A DNA stretch of 64,000 nt from Crocinitomix catalasitica ATCC 23190 (lineage in GTDB: Bacteria > Bacteroidota > Bacteroidia > Flavobacteriales_D > Crocinitomicaceae): positions 1 to 64,000 of the forward strand of contig NZ_JHXV01000022.1 of the NCBI RefSeq assembly GCF_000621625.1, in the 5' to 3' direction. Positions 1 through 9,366 of this stretch are shown here, piece by piece. Under the pieces are notes generated by a model that worked only from the letters and a program-made list of their open reading frames with translations, was not told where the DNA came from and did not search any database. The translations under genes were made by a program, and so were the position numbers. The stretch's first letter is position 1; each line of letters starts with the position of its first letter.

Positions 1-852
1 TTGGAATTTGTAGAATTAGGATATGAACCTGCATATTGCCGATTATATGATTATCAAAAAGGTAATGGTGTTGTAAAGGCAGCAATGATCGGTGGAGTTG
101 CTGATTATGGTTATTTATGGACGAACTTACAAACGGGCGAAACAAGTACTAATTCTACATGGGGTGGTTTAAATCCAGGAGAATATCAAATGGTTGCTAC
201 AGATGCTAATGGTTGTACTTTGACAGAAACGATCACAGTAGATTCTTTAAATCCAAGAGCTAATTTCGAAATCACATCTGATCAATTTACATCCAACTAT
301 AAAGGAACGGCTGAGATTGATGCCCATTTTGTGAACTTGTCAGAGAACTTTGCTAATCCATTTAATCCTTTAGCGGATACAACTTTCTTTTGGAATTTTG
401 ACAGCCCTCAAGGTGGTTGGGTTTTAAGTGAAGCCTTAGAAGAAAATTTTGATACAGTTTACCAAGCAAGAGGAGAATCTTATGATATCGATGTTTGTTT
501 AGTAGCCATCAATAAAAATGGTTGTACAGATACTTTATGTAAAAATATCGTGATCTATGAGCCAATTGAATTTAAACATGTGAATATATTTAGTCCAAAT
601 GGTGATGGAATGAATGATATTTTTACTTTCCAGTTTCAATCAAAATCAATTAGCGAATTCCATTGTGTTATAGTTGACCGTTGGGGTATTACTAAAACCG
701 AATTGGATCAAATTACAGAAGGTTGGGATGGAACAGACAAAAGCGGTTCTAAATGTACTGATGGTGTTTATTTCTATACTTACGAAGCAATTACTGACGA
801 TGGTACAGAATTAGTCGGTCAAGGTACTGTTCAAATTGTTGGTAGTAAATAG
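1..852 (+). CDS. 3' part of a large T9SS type B sorted surface protein (5' end outside window)
   Basis: The frame is open from base 1. It aligns with an internal part of the 944-residue protein at 9633-12467 (both carry PAYCRLY, then a GNGVVKAA stretch and a TWGGLNPG motif), so the gene is cut by the window edge and the first codon is not a start. Visible residues 1-85 are SprB-like repeat. Residues ~90-185 form a PKD-like module (FFWNFDSP, NGCTDTLCKN). Residues ~193-283 form the gliding-motility-associated type B C-terminal domain (NIFSPNGDGMNDIF, DRWGI, GWDGT, DGVYFYTYEA, GQGTVQI). Family knowledge: such domains direct export by the T9SS and display on the cell surface. The ligand is unknown. 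Confidence 0.9.
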   Translation: MEFVELGYEPAYCRLYDYQKGNGVVKAAMIGGVADYGYLWTNLQTGETSTNSTWGGLNPGEYQMVATDANGCTLTETITVDSLNPRANFEITSDQFTSNYKGTAEIDAHFVNLSENFANPFNPLADTTFFWNFDSPQGGWVLSEALEENFDTVYQARGESYDIDVCLVAINKNGCTDTLCKNIVIYEPIEFKHVNIFSPNGDGMNDIFTFQFQSKSISEFHCVIVDRWGITKTELDQITEGWDGTDKSGSKCTDGVYFYTYEAITDDGTELVGQGTVQIVGSK

Positions 853-1426
853 TCCAACTAAGTTAAAAGGGACTTCAACTCTCATTTTAGTGGCGCTCAA
901 CACTGCACTCAGTTTATAGTTTAGGCATATTGGTTGCTAAATTATTCATTGGGTTCAATGTGCTGAGCGCTGCTGGAATAAGTTGAAAACAATAGTTAGA
1001 TTCCTTTACGTCCTTTAGGAGTCATATAATCTTCGATTCTCGTTCGTCTTATGAGGTTAAATCGACTAGGATTTGATATCTTACTGCCAAGTTTTTCCTT
1101 TACTTGCTGCAATATTTTCTCGCGCATGCGTCTTCTTGTAAAGGAGGATAGTTATTTAATATAGTTGCATTTGGGCTGTTTTTACGAGAATCGAATTCAA
1201 TTTGCTAAACCAAAGGAAAATTGAAAATGACTGACCTATTTTATTTCTAAATCGATTTATACTGTGCTATTTTCACTTTATAGATCGTTAATTTCGTATT
1301 TGTAGTGAAATTAGCATTTCAATTTAACTCCCAAAAAGGCAACCCTTTAACTTCTTGAATCGTTTCTTTTTTACCCACTCATGTTTTTAAGTGATGGCAA
1401 TTTTAATGAAATTAAAACATTTGAAT
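853..1426. other. intergenic region with possible 43-codon ORF remnant
   Basis: 574 bases without a convincing gene. An 11-bp inverted repeat with one mismatch (893-903 and 960-970) could be a loose hairpin. On the minus strand 996-1127 there is a 43-residue ATG ORF rich in Arg and Lys, with an unusually protein-like stretch (SRFNLIRRTRIEDYMTPKGR). It has no clear ribosome-binding site and I do not recognise it. It may be a small gene or a relic. The end of the region holds the promoter of the first small-protein/adhesin cassette. Confidence 0.4.
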
Positions 1427-1738
1427 ATGAAACGCATTTTGATCCTAACATTACTTTGTGTAAGTATTAATTTTAGTGGTTTCGGTCAAGAAAAAGCCGA
1501 ACCTCAACCATTTCCATTAATGGATTATAAAATCTCTTTTTATGAAGTTCAAATGAATGCTGGAACAGCGGAGATAACCGAACTAGACGGGAGTAAAATT
1601 AGCGGCGTTCAGCCAAAAATTATACTTGACGAATCAACTGATTCTTTTACAATAGATTTTACAGATTGTAGTGAAGGTAAGTACTTAATCACTGGAAAAA
1701 GAGATGCTTTAGAGCTCGAATATATTGTGGAGAGATAA
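1427..1738 (+). CDS. small secreted protein, cassette 1 partner
   Basis: About 103 residues: a signal peptide (MKRILILTLLCVSINFSGFGQ, cleavage after the Ala/Gly-Phe-Gly-Gln type end) and a ~82-residue mature part. I chose ATG 1427 rather than the upstream GTG 1391 or ATG 1394 because the close paralog at 4062 starts at the matching MKRIL. The mature part is predicted mostly beta. It has one cysteine in the motif DFTDC followed by EGKY, conserved in both sister proteins. I recognise no named family. It lies 15 bases before the adhesin at 1754, so the two are almost certainly co-transcribed. An accessory, chaperone or ligand role for the adhesin is inference from this repeated pairing only. Confidence 0.8.
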   Translation: MKRILILTLLCVSINFSGFGQEKAEPQPFPLMDYKISFYEVQMNAGTAEITELDGSKISGVQPKIILDESTDSFTIDFTDCSEGKYLITGKRDALELEYIVER

Positions 1739-1753
1739 TTAAAAATTATTGGT

Positions 1754-3928
1754 ATGAAAACTTTTTTAAACATTCTATTTACACTGTTATTAATAATTCC
1801 ATTTAACCTTTTTGGTCAAACAGTAAACACAACTCCCGTTAACTTGGTAGGTTCATCTGATCCTATTCCAGGTCCAGGTGGATTTATTCTTCATCCTTAT
1901 ACACCATCACCCTTAACAGGTACTTATCATGGTGGTGTTTTTTATGGTGGAACAAAAGAAACTTGGGGATATGAAATTTCTGATTTGACAATTGGTGATG
2001 AGTATGTTTTGACTGTATATTATATGTATGATGTCGTTCAGTTAACCCCAATGTATGATCGTGTTGGAAATTTATCATTGCAAAGTGGTGCCCCACTAGA
2101 TGTTACTTTAATTCCATATGTGCCAGAGCCTGATTGGAGAACTTGGTATACGATGACTGTTAGATTTACTGCAGTAGCGACAACGGATAGAATAGATATA
2201 GAAACTGATGGAACAACAGATAATTCGTTATGGTTGTTCACGGATATGGCAATTGATGGTAGTGGTGAATGTGACGATTTAGTAACAACAGTTTCTTCAG
2301 ATGAAATTTGTATTGGTGAAGAAATTACCTTAACCGCAACTTCAGTAAATGGCGGAACAGTAACTTGGGATGGAGGGTTAGTTGATGGGGTTCCTTTTGA
2401 ACCGCTTGCGCCCGGTACTTTTACATTTAGTACAACAAGTGATAATGCTGATGATTGTGATTTTAGTGTAGATATTACAGTGCACGACTTGCCAGCTGTT
2501 ACGGCAAATGCTGATAATACTACCATTTGTATTGGTGATAATGTCACATTAACTGGTGGCGGAGCTGATGCGTATGTTTGGGATTTAGGTGTGGTTGATG
2601 GGGTCGCTTTTGCACCTGCTTCAACTGAAACCTACTCTGTGACAGGTACCGATATTAATGGTTGTGTAAATACAGATGACATTCTTGTTGATGTCGTAGA
2701 TTTGCCAATAATTGATGCAGGTGTTGATGTTGCTGTATGTGACGGAGAACCTGTTACACTTGTCGGTGATGGAGCTGGTATTGGTGGTACGTATGTTTGG
2801 GATGGTGGAATTTTAGATGATGATGAATTTGTGCCGGCTACTACAACTGTTTATACGGTAATAGGAACAGATGCGAATGGATGTGAAAACACAGATGATG
2901 TAACGGTAACAGTTAATCCTTTACCTATTATTGATGCTGGACCAAATGCAGCGATTTGTATAGGAGAATCTTATACCTTGGCTGGTACAGGTTTTGATAT
3001 AAGTGATGTGATTGTTTGGGATAGAGGGGTGATTAATGGTATTCCTTTTGATCCAACTACAACTGAGACCTATACTTTTACAGTTACAACAGCTGAAGGA
3101 TGTACAAGTTCGGACAACGTGACCATTACAGTAAACCCATTGCCAGTTGTAGATTTTTCTGCAGATGAAACAGTAGGATGTGATCCGTTCACTGTTCAAT
3201 TTACATCTGCAACATCTGATGAGTCTTTGTATTCTTGGAGCTTTGGAGATGGTGATGCTGCAGTTGGTGCTTCAGTTTTACATACTTATAATGGTGTAGG
3301 ACTGTACGATGTTAAACTAACTGTTACCTCTACTGATGGTTGCGTAGATTCGGATATTTACAATGACTATATCAATGTAATTCCTCAACCAGTTGCGCAT
3401 TTTACTTTTGTGCCAGAGGATGAGAGCGAATTTAATTATTCATATATTTTTCATAATGAATCAACAGATGCAACTAATTATTCATGGAGCTTTGGTGACG
3501 GAGCAACATTAGACGGCGAAGAGCATCCAACACATACTTATCCGCAAGCTGCAAATGGGAATTACCATATTACACTTACTGCAACGAATGACATTGGTTG
3601 TGTAAGTACTTTTGAAGATAGAATTTCTATCAAAAAAGAACTGATATTTTTCATTCCAAATGCATTTACGCCTGACGGAGATACATACAATGAAACCTTC
3701 AAACCAATATTTACTTTAGGTCTTGATATTTACGATTATCACATGACGATTTTTAACCGTTGGGGAGAAATAGTATTCGAATCATTCGATGCCAATAAAG
3801 GTTGGGACGGATCTTACGGAAGTCAAGGTTTAGTGCATGACGGTTCTTATGTATGGATTATCGAATTTGGTGAAGTGATGAGTGATAAAAAACATATCGA
3901 ACGTGGAACAGTAACAATTCTGCAATAG
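1754..3928 (+). CDS. T9SS type B sorted modular adhesin, cassette 1
   Basis: 724 residues. Signal peptide 1-22 (ends NLFGQ). Residues ~23-170 form an N-terminal beta-sandwich-like domain (ETWGYEISDLTIG) shared with cassette 2. Four Ig-like repeats of about 70 residues start near 171, 255, 328 and 401, each with a CIGE/CDGE-type opening and a closing NGC or EGC. Two PKD domains lie near 465 (SWSFGDGD) and 546 (SWSFGDGA). The type B C-terminal domain starts at ~632 (FIPNAFTPDGDTYNE, FNRWGE, GWDGSYG, ERGTVTIL). The family is exported by the T9SS and surface displayed, and Ig/PKD stalks usually present a binding tip. Much of the repeat and C-terminal DNA is almost identical to the cassette 3 gene, pointing to recombination between copies. 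Confidence 0.9.
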   Translation: MKTFLNILFTLLLIIPFNLFGQTVNTTPVNLVGSSDPIPGPGGFILHPYTPSPLTGTYHGGVFYGGTKETWGYEISDLTIGDEYVLTVYYMYDVVQLTPMYDRVGNLSLQSGAPLDVTLIPYVPEPDWRTWYTMTVRFTAVATTDRIDIETDGTTDNSLWLFTDMAIDGSGECDDLVTTVSSDEICIGEEITLTATSVNGGTVTWDGGLVDGVPFEPLAPGTFTFSTTSDNADDCDFSVDITVHDLPAVTANADNTTICIGDNVTLTGGGADAYVWDLGVVDGVAFAPASTETYSVTGTDINGCVNTDDILVDVVDLPIIDAGVDVAVCDGEPVTLVGDGAGIGGTYVWDGGILDDDEFVPATTTVYTVIGTDANGCENTDDVTVTVNPLPIIDAGPNAAICIGESYTLAGTGFDISDVIVWDRGVINGIPFDPTTTETYTFTVTTAEGCTSSDNVTITVNPLPVVDFSADETVGCDPFTVQFTSATSDESLYSWSFGDGDAAVGASVLHTYNGVGLYDVKLTVTSTDGCVDSDIYNDYINVIPQPVAHFTFVPEDESEFNYSYIFHNESTDATNYSWSFGDGATLDGEEHPTHTYPQAANGNYHITLTATNDIGCVSTFEDRISIKKELIFFIPNAFTPDGDTYNETFKPIFTLGLDIYDYHMTIFNRWGEIVFESFDANKGWDGSYGSQGLVHDGSYVWIIEFGEVMSDKKHIERGTVTILQ

Positions 3929-4061
3929 TCAGTTTTTATGATTCATTTCTGAAGAAAAGTATGGGTATGCAACTAATAGCCAATTCAATTCGTTATTTTC
4001 TTGCTGATAATTTTGTCTTTATAATAAGACGGCAGATTTTTTTTAAAAAAAAGTATTAAAT

Positions 4062-4367
4062 ATGAAACGCATTTTGGTCTTCTTATTACTTTGTATAAGT
4101 TTTAGTGGTTTCGGCCAAGAAAAAGCCGAACCACAACCTTTTCCTTTAATAGATTATAAAATCTCTTTCTACGAGGTGCAAATGAATGCTGAAACCGTTG
4201 CAGTTACAGCACTAGACGGGGCCAAAATCGCAGGTGTTCAACCGAAAATTATACTTGACGAAGCAAATAATTCTTTCACAATTGATTTCACGGAATGCAA
4301 GGAAGGTAAATATTTAATTACCGGCAAAAGGGATGCATTAAAACTCGAATATACTGTGGATCGATAA
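4062..4367 (+). CDS. small secreted protein, cassette 2 partner
   Basis: 101 residues: signal peptide (MKRILVFLLLCISFSGFGQ) and a mature part very similar to the cassette 1 partner (EKAEPQPFP at the new N-terminus, KISFYEVQMNA, GVQPKIILDE, DFTEC, EGKYLITGKRDAL). The single mature cysteine is conserved. The gene is followed after 15 bases by the cassette 2 adhesin, the same spacing as in cassette 1, so the two-gene unit was duplicated as a block. The family is not recognised. A beta-rich accessory subunit of the adhesin is the simplest reading, but no motif gives a function. Confidence 0.85.
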   Translation: MKRILVFLLLCISFSGFGQEKAEPQPFPLIDYKISFYEVQMNAETVAVTALDGAKIAGVQPKIILDEANNSFTIDFTECKEGKYLITGKRDALKLEYTVDR

Positions 4368-4382
4368 CCTTAAATAATTGCA

Positions 4383-6566
4383 ATGAAAACGCTCTTACAT
4401 TCCCTTTATACTTTATTATTATTAATTCCCTTTGGCCTTTTAGGTCAAACAGTGAATACCACTCCGGTTAATTTAGTGGGCTCTTCAGATCCAATACCTG
4501 GTCCAGGTGGATTTATTGATCATCCGTTTACTCCTTCACCTTTGACAGGAACATATCACGGTGGTGTCGTATATGGCGGTGGAGTTGGAGTACAAGAGAC
4601 TTGGGGTTATGAAATTTCAGATTTAACCATAGGGGAAGAATATGTTTTAACCGTTTATTATATGTTCGATCGCGTGTTCGGAACACCCTTATATGATCGT
4701 TTTGCCAATTTGTCTATGTTAAGTGGAGCTGCACTTGATTTTACTTTAATCCCATATGTACCAGAGCCTGATTGGAGAAATTGGTATACCATGACTGTGA
4801 GATTTACAGCTTTAGATGTTACGGATAGAATAGATATTCAAACAGCTGGTGTGAGTGATAATTCATTATGGCTCTTTACTGATATGGCCATCGATGGTGC
4901 TGGAGATTGTGACAATTTACTTGTTGATGTATCTGCTCGAGAAATTTGTATTGGTGAGGAAATTACGCTTACAGCGACTTCTGTCAATGACGGTATTATT
5001 ACTTGGGATGGGGGATTGATTAACGGAGAAGCTTTTGAACCGCTGGCAGCTGGTACTTTTACATTTAATACTACAAGTGATCATGCAGATGACTGTGATT
5101 ATAGTATAGAAATTATTGTTCACGACCTGCCTGATGTTTCTGCAAGTGCCGATAATACAACAATTTGTATTGGTGATGATGTCACATTAAATGGAGGTGG
5201 AGCAGATACATATGTATGGGATTTTGGTGTTCTTGATGGGGTTGCTTTTGCACCTGTTACAACTGAAACCTATACGGTTATTGGTACGGATATAAATGGT
5301 TGTGTCAATACAAACAATATTCTTGTCGATGTTGTTGCTTTACCAATTATTGATGCAGGTATAGCATTAGCTGTTTGTGAAGGAGAACCGGTTACACTGA
5401 ACGGAACTGGAGCAGGCGTCGGAGGAACTTACGATTGGGATGGTGGAATTGCTGATGGTATTGCATTTACACCACTAGCAACAACTGTTTATACAGTGAC
5501 GGGTACAGACGAAAATGGATGTGAAAATTCTGACAATGTAACAGTTACAGTAAATCCATTACCTGTTATTGATGCCGGACCAAATGATGCCATTTGTATT
5601 GGTGAGTCTTATACTTTAGTCGGAACTGGTTTCGGAATTAGTGATGTGATTGCTTGGGACAGCGGTGTCATTAATGGCGTGTCATTCGAACCAACCACAA
5701 CAGAGACTTATTATTTCACTGCTACTTCGGCTGAAGGTTGTACGAGCGTAGATGAGGTTACAATCACAGTTAACCCTTTGCCAATTATTGATTTTTATGC
5801 TGATGATACAGTTGGATGTGAGCCGTTCACCGTTCGTTTTACTAACGCTATTACAGACGAAACTTTATATGCATGGGATTTTGGTGATGGTGAGGTTGGT
5901 GTTGGTGCTTCGGTTGAACATACATACAGCGAAGTTGGTCTGTTTGATGTTAGATTGACAGTTACTTCTACTGAAGGTTGTGTCAATTCTGATACCTATG
6001 CCAATTATATTGAAGTTGTGCCTGTTCCTGTTGCTCATTTTACTTTTATTCCTGTTGATGAAACTGAATTTAATTATTCATATAATTTTCACAATAGCTC
6101 TACTGATGCAACGAATTATTCTTGGGCATTTGGAGATGGATCAATTTTAGAAGGCGAAGAACATCCAACACATACTTATCCGCAAGTTGCAAATGGCAAT
6201 TATCATATCGTCTTAACAGCAATTAATGATTTTGGATGTATAAGTACTTACAGAGAGAACCTTTCTATTACAAAAGAATTGATTTATTATATTCCCAATG
6301 CGTTCACACCTGATGGAGATACGTTTAATGAAACATTCAAACCGATCTTCACCCGTGGTCTTGATATATACGATTATCACATGACTGTTTTTAACCGTTG
6401 GGGCGAAATGGTTTTCGAATCTTACGACGCTGCTAAAGGGTGGGACGGTTCTTATGGAAATCAAGGTTTGGTTGATGATGGTACTTATGTTTGGATGATC
6501 AAATTTGGCGAAGGAATGAGTGATAAAAAACATATCGAAGAAGGTACCGTAACGATTCTAAAATAA
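4383..6566 (+). CDS. T9SS type B sorted modular adhesin, cassette 2
   Basis: 727 residues with the same architecture as cassette 1: signal peptide 1-22 (FGLLGQ), N-terminal domain ~23-172 with a short insertion (GGGVGVQETWGYE), four Ig-like repeats, two PKD domains (YAWDFGDGE, YSWAFGDGS) and a type B C-terminal domain (YIPNAFTPDGDTFNE, FNRWGEM, GWDGSYGN, EEGTVTILK). It is clearly paralogous to cassettes 1 and 3, but its coding DNA is more diverged at silent sites than cassettes 1 and 3 are from each other. Expected on the cell surface after T9SS export. Ligand unknown. Confidence 0.9.
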   Translation: MKTLLHSLYTLLLLIPFGLLGQTVNTTPVNLVGSSDPIPGPGGFIDHPFTPSPLTGTYHGGVVYGGGVGVQETWGYEISDLTIGEEYVLTVYYMFDRVFGTPLYDRFANLSMLSGAALDFTLIPYVPEPDWRNWYTMTVRFTALDVTDRIDIQTAGVSDNSLWLFTDMAIDGAGDCDNLLVDVSAREICIGEEITLTATSVNDGIITWDGGLINGEAFEPLAAGTFTFNTTSDHADDCDYSIEIIVHDLPDVSASADNTTICIGDDVTLNGGGADTYVWDFGVLDGVAFAPVTTETYTVIGTDINGCVNTNNILVDVVALPIIDAGIALAVCEGEPVTLNGTGAGVGGTYDWDGGIADGIAFTPLATTVYTVTGTDENGCENSDNVTVTVNPLPVIDAGPNDAICIGESYTLVGTGFGISDVIAWDSGVINGVSFEPTTTETYYFTATSAEGCTSVDEVTITVNPLPIIDFYADDTVGCEPFTVRFTNAITDETLYAWDFGDGEVGVGASVEHTYSEVGLFDVRLTVTSTEGCVNSDTYANYIEVVPVPVAHFTFIPVDETEFNYSYNFHNSSTDATNYSWAFGDGSILEGEEHPTHTYPQVANGNYHIVLTAINDFGCISTYRENLSITKELIYYIPNAFTPDGDTFNETFKPIFTRGLDIYDYHMTVFNRWGEMVFESYDAAKGWDGSYGNQGLVDDGTYVWMIKFGEGMSDKKHIEEGTVTILK

Positions 6567-6796
6567 AGTAGTCCACTCAATTCTATTTCATGTGTATGTT
6601 GACTGGTATCTTAAGTTGACCAGTGTAAGTTCATTTTAAGTTGTTTACAAAATAAATCAATTTTGAAAATCGATGTCTTGTGCGCTCTATTATCAGTTTT
6701 TACAATAAAATTTCACATTCTTTTAACATAAAATAAGCAACACCCCAGCTTATTGCGGCGTCTCATCGCTAAACACGTATTTAATTTTTTAATACA

Positions 6797-7141
6797 ATGG
6801 GGAATAAGATTATTATCTGGCTGATCTTTTTGTTTGGATTCATTTCTAATACATCTGCACAAGAAGCAATCAATCTTAAAAATACAAAAACTGCAATTGA
6901 ATATAACTTGGATCAAAATCAAATAAAAGTTTTGGCGAGTGAAGTTGATTTAATGACTTTAAAATTAGTAGCTAACGAAGATACGCCTAAAACCCAACCC
7001 GATGTTTTAATGCCAACATCTCATGCTTTAGTATATGCAATTGTTGATTTTTCAAATTGTTTAAAAGGTAAATATTCCTTCCAAGTATATAAAGGAGAAG
7101 AGAAAATAAACTTTACAATCATATTACAAAAACAAGACTGA
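6797..7141 (+). CDS. small secreted protein, cassette 3 partner (diverged)
   Basis: 114 residues: signal peptide ending NTSAQ, then ~92 mature residues. Only the C-terminal half resembles the partners of cassettes 1 and 2: the pattern VDFSNC, then KGKY, then a beta strand, matches DFT(D/E)C and EGKY, so the lone cysteine is kept although most of the sequence has changed. Its TGA overlaps the ATG of the adhesin by one base (TGATG-type overlap at 7139-7143), implying translational coupling. That is tighter than the 15-base gap in the other two cassettes. Function unknown; the constant genetic link to a type B adhesin suggests a dedicated partner. Confidence 0.8.
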   Translation: MGNKIIIWLIFLFGFISNTSAQEAINLKNTKTAIEYNLDQNQIKVLASEVDLMTLKLVANEDTPKTQPDVLMPTSHALVYAIVDFSNCLKGKYSFQVYKGEEKINFTIILQKQD

Positions 7142-9366
7142 TGAATACTTTGAAATCAAATAGAATTATTCATTGCTTTATCCTTGCAGTACTTTTATTT
7201 TCTAATAAAAATATTGCTTTTGGACAAACGCATATTGTTCCAATTTCTGCTACAACTACTGCAGGAGAATTTGGTGGTAGTACAGGAATTACAAATATAT
7301 TTAACGAAGCGACTGCTTTTTCTGATCCGTTAACTGATGTCTTAGCTAATATTTGTAGTGTTGGTATACCTATTCCTTATATTTCTGGTAGTGGTATAAC
7401 TACTGGAACATTAACAGTAGGTATTCCTACTTCCTCTATTGATGCATTGCATATATGGAATGGTTGGTCAACAGCTTGTGAATTAAATCATTCTTTAAAC
7501 AATATTACATTAGAGTTTTTCTCGGGTGGTTTGTCTGTCGGCTCAGAAGTGTTAACAGTGCCTATGCCGGATGGTTCAGGTTTTGGGTTTGTAGTTCCTT
7601 TTGCAAGTACTTATTCGGGTATTGATGAAGTTACAATTGTAGTGAATTCTTTACATGGTGGAAATGAAATCGGAATAATAGAATTAGGATTTAGAGCAGG
7701 AATTAGTTGTGACGATTTAACAACAACAGTTTCTTCAGATGAAATTTGTTTAGGTGAAGAAATTACTTTGAGAGCAACCTCAATAAATGGTGGAACAATA
7801 ACATGGGATGGTGGAATCGTTGACGGAGTTCCTTTCGAACCATTGACTGCCGGAATTCATACTTTTAATGCAACAAGTGACAACGTTGATGACTGTTCAT
7901 TTAGTGTAGATATTACTGTACACGACTTGCCAATTGTTACCGCAAGCGCTGATAATACTGCAATTTGTATAGGTGATGATGTAACATTAACCGGTGGCGG
8001 AGCTGATGCGTATGTTTGGGACATGGGTGTTGTGGACGGGGTTGCTTTTGCACCTGCTGCTACCGCAACTTATACTGTTACAGGTACCGATATTAATGGT
8101 TGTGTAAATACAGATGACGTGCTTGTAGATGTAATTGCTTTACCAATAATTGATGCTGGTTTAGATATTGCTGTTTGTGATGGTGAACCCGTTATTTTAA
8201 ATGGTGCTGGAGCAGGTGTAGGTGGAACGTATGCTTGGGATGGAGGAATTACAGATGGAACGGCTTTCACACCAGTAGCGACAAATCTCTATACAGTTAC
8301 TGGAACAGATGCGAATGGATGTGAGAATACAGATGATGTAACCGTTACTGTTAATCCTTTACCTGTTATTGATGCTGGACCAAATGAAGCGATTTGTATA
8401 GGAGAATCTTATACTTTGGCTGGAACAGGTTTTGATATTAGTGATGTGATTGTTTGGGATAGAGGGGTGATTAATGGTATTCCTTTTGATCCAACTACAA
8501 CTGAGACTTATACTTTTACTGTCACTACTGCTGAAGGATGTATGAGTACAGACAATGTTACTATCACAGTTAATCCATTGCCAGTTGTAGATTTTTCTGC
8601 AGATGATACAGTAGGATGTGATCCGTTCACTGTTCAATTTACATCTGCAACATCTGGCGAATCCTTATATTCTTGGAGCTTTGGTGATGGCGATGCTGCA
8701 GTTGGTGCTTCAGTTTTACACACTTATAACGGTGTTGGACTGTACGATGTAAAATTGACTGTTACCTCTACTGACGGTTGTGTAGATTCGGATAATTACA
8801 ATGATTATATCAATGTAATTCCTCAACCAGTTGCGCACTTTACTTTTATGCCAGAGGATGAAAGCGAATTTAATTATTCATATATTTTTCATAATGAATC
8901 AACAGATGCAACAAATTATTCATGGAGTTTTGGTGATGGTGCAACATTAGACGGCGAAGAACATCCAACACATACTTATCCGCAGACTGCGAACGGAAAT
9001 TACCATATCACACTTATAGCAACAAATGATATCGGTTGTGAAAGTATATTTGAGGATAATATTTCCATCAAAAAAGAACTGATATTTTTCATTCCAAACG
9101 CATTTACGCCTGACGGAGACACCTTCAATGAAACCTTCAAACCAATATTCACATTAGGGCTTGATGTTTATGATTATCACATGACGATTTTTAACCGTTG
9201 GGGAGAAAAAGTATTCGAATCATTCAATGCCAGCAAAGGTTGGGACGGATCATATGGTAATCAAGGTATCGTTGATGATGGATCTTATGTTTGGGTTATC
9301 GAATTTGGAGAAGTGATGAGTGATAAAAAACACATCGAACGTGGAACAGTAACCATTCTGCAATAG
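7141..9366 (+). CDS. T9SS type B sorted modular adhesin, cassette 3 (different N-terminal domain)
   Basis: 741 residues. Signal peptide to ~30 (NIAFGQ). The N-terminal domain ~31-190 is unrelated to that of cassettes 1 and 2 (GGSTGITNIFNEATAF, HIWNGWS). From about residue 191 the protein becomes a close copy of cassette 1: four Ig-like repeats, two PKD domains (SWSFGDGD, SWSFGDGA) and a type B C-terminal domain (FIPNAFTPDGDTFNE, FNRWGEK, ERGTVTIL). Long DNA stretches match cassette 1 exactly; for example, a 69-base run at 3001-3069 recurs at 8440-8508. This looks like a swapped tip on a shared stalk. ATG at 7141 overlaps the upstream stop. Confidence 0.9.
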   Translation: MNTLKSNRIIHCFILAVLLFSNKNIAFGQTHIVPISATTTAGEFGGSTGITNIFNEATAFSDPLTDVLANICSVGIPIPYISGSGITTGTLTVGIPTSSIDALHIWNGWSTACELNHSLNNITLEFFSGGLSVGSEVLTVPMPDGSGFGFVVPFASTYSGIDEVTIVVNSLHGGNEIGIIELGFRAGISCDDLTTTVSSDEICLGEEITLRATSINGGTITWDGGIVDGVPFEPLTAGIHTFNATSDNVDDCSFSVDITVHDLPIVTASADNTAICIGDDVTLTGGGADAYVWDMGVVDGVAFAPAATATYTVTGTDINGCVNTDDVLVDVIALPIIDAGLDIAVCDGEPVILNGAGAGVGGTYAWDGGITDGTAFTPVATNLYTVTGTDANGCENTDDVTVTVNPLPVIDAGPNEAICIGESYTLAGTGFDISDVIVWDRGVINGIPFDPTTTETYTFTVTTAEGCMSTDNVTITVNPLPVVDFSADDTVGCDPFTVQFTSATSGESLYSWSFGDGDAAVGASVLHTYNGVGLYDVKLTVTSTDGCVDSDNYNDYINVIPQPVAHFTFMPEDESEFNYSYIFHNESTDATNYSWSFGDGATLDGEEHPTHTYPQTANGNYHITLIATNDIGCESIFEDNISIKKELIFFIPNAFTPDGDTFNETFKPIFTLGLDVYDYHMTIFNRWGEKVFESFNASKGWDGSYGNQGIVDDGSYVWVIEFGEVMSDKKHIERGTVTILQ

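Noticed and set aside
2038-2547. 169-residue antisense ORF inside the cassette 1 adhesin
   Set aside because: Ser/Val/Thr-rich shadow of the plus-strand Ig repeats, which have clear domain support.
2921-3199. 92-residue antisense ORF, with a sister at 8359-8637
   Set aside because: Both are antisense to the same Ig/PKD region of cassettes 1 and 3. Their similarity simply mirrors the duplication; no signal, domain or ribosome-binding site.
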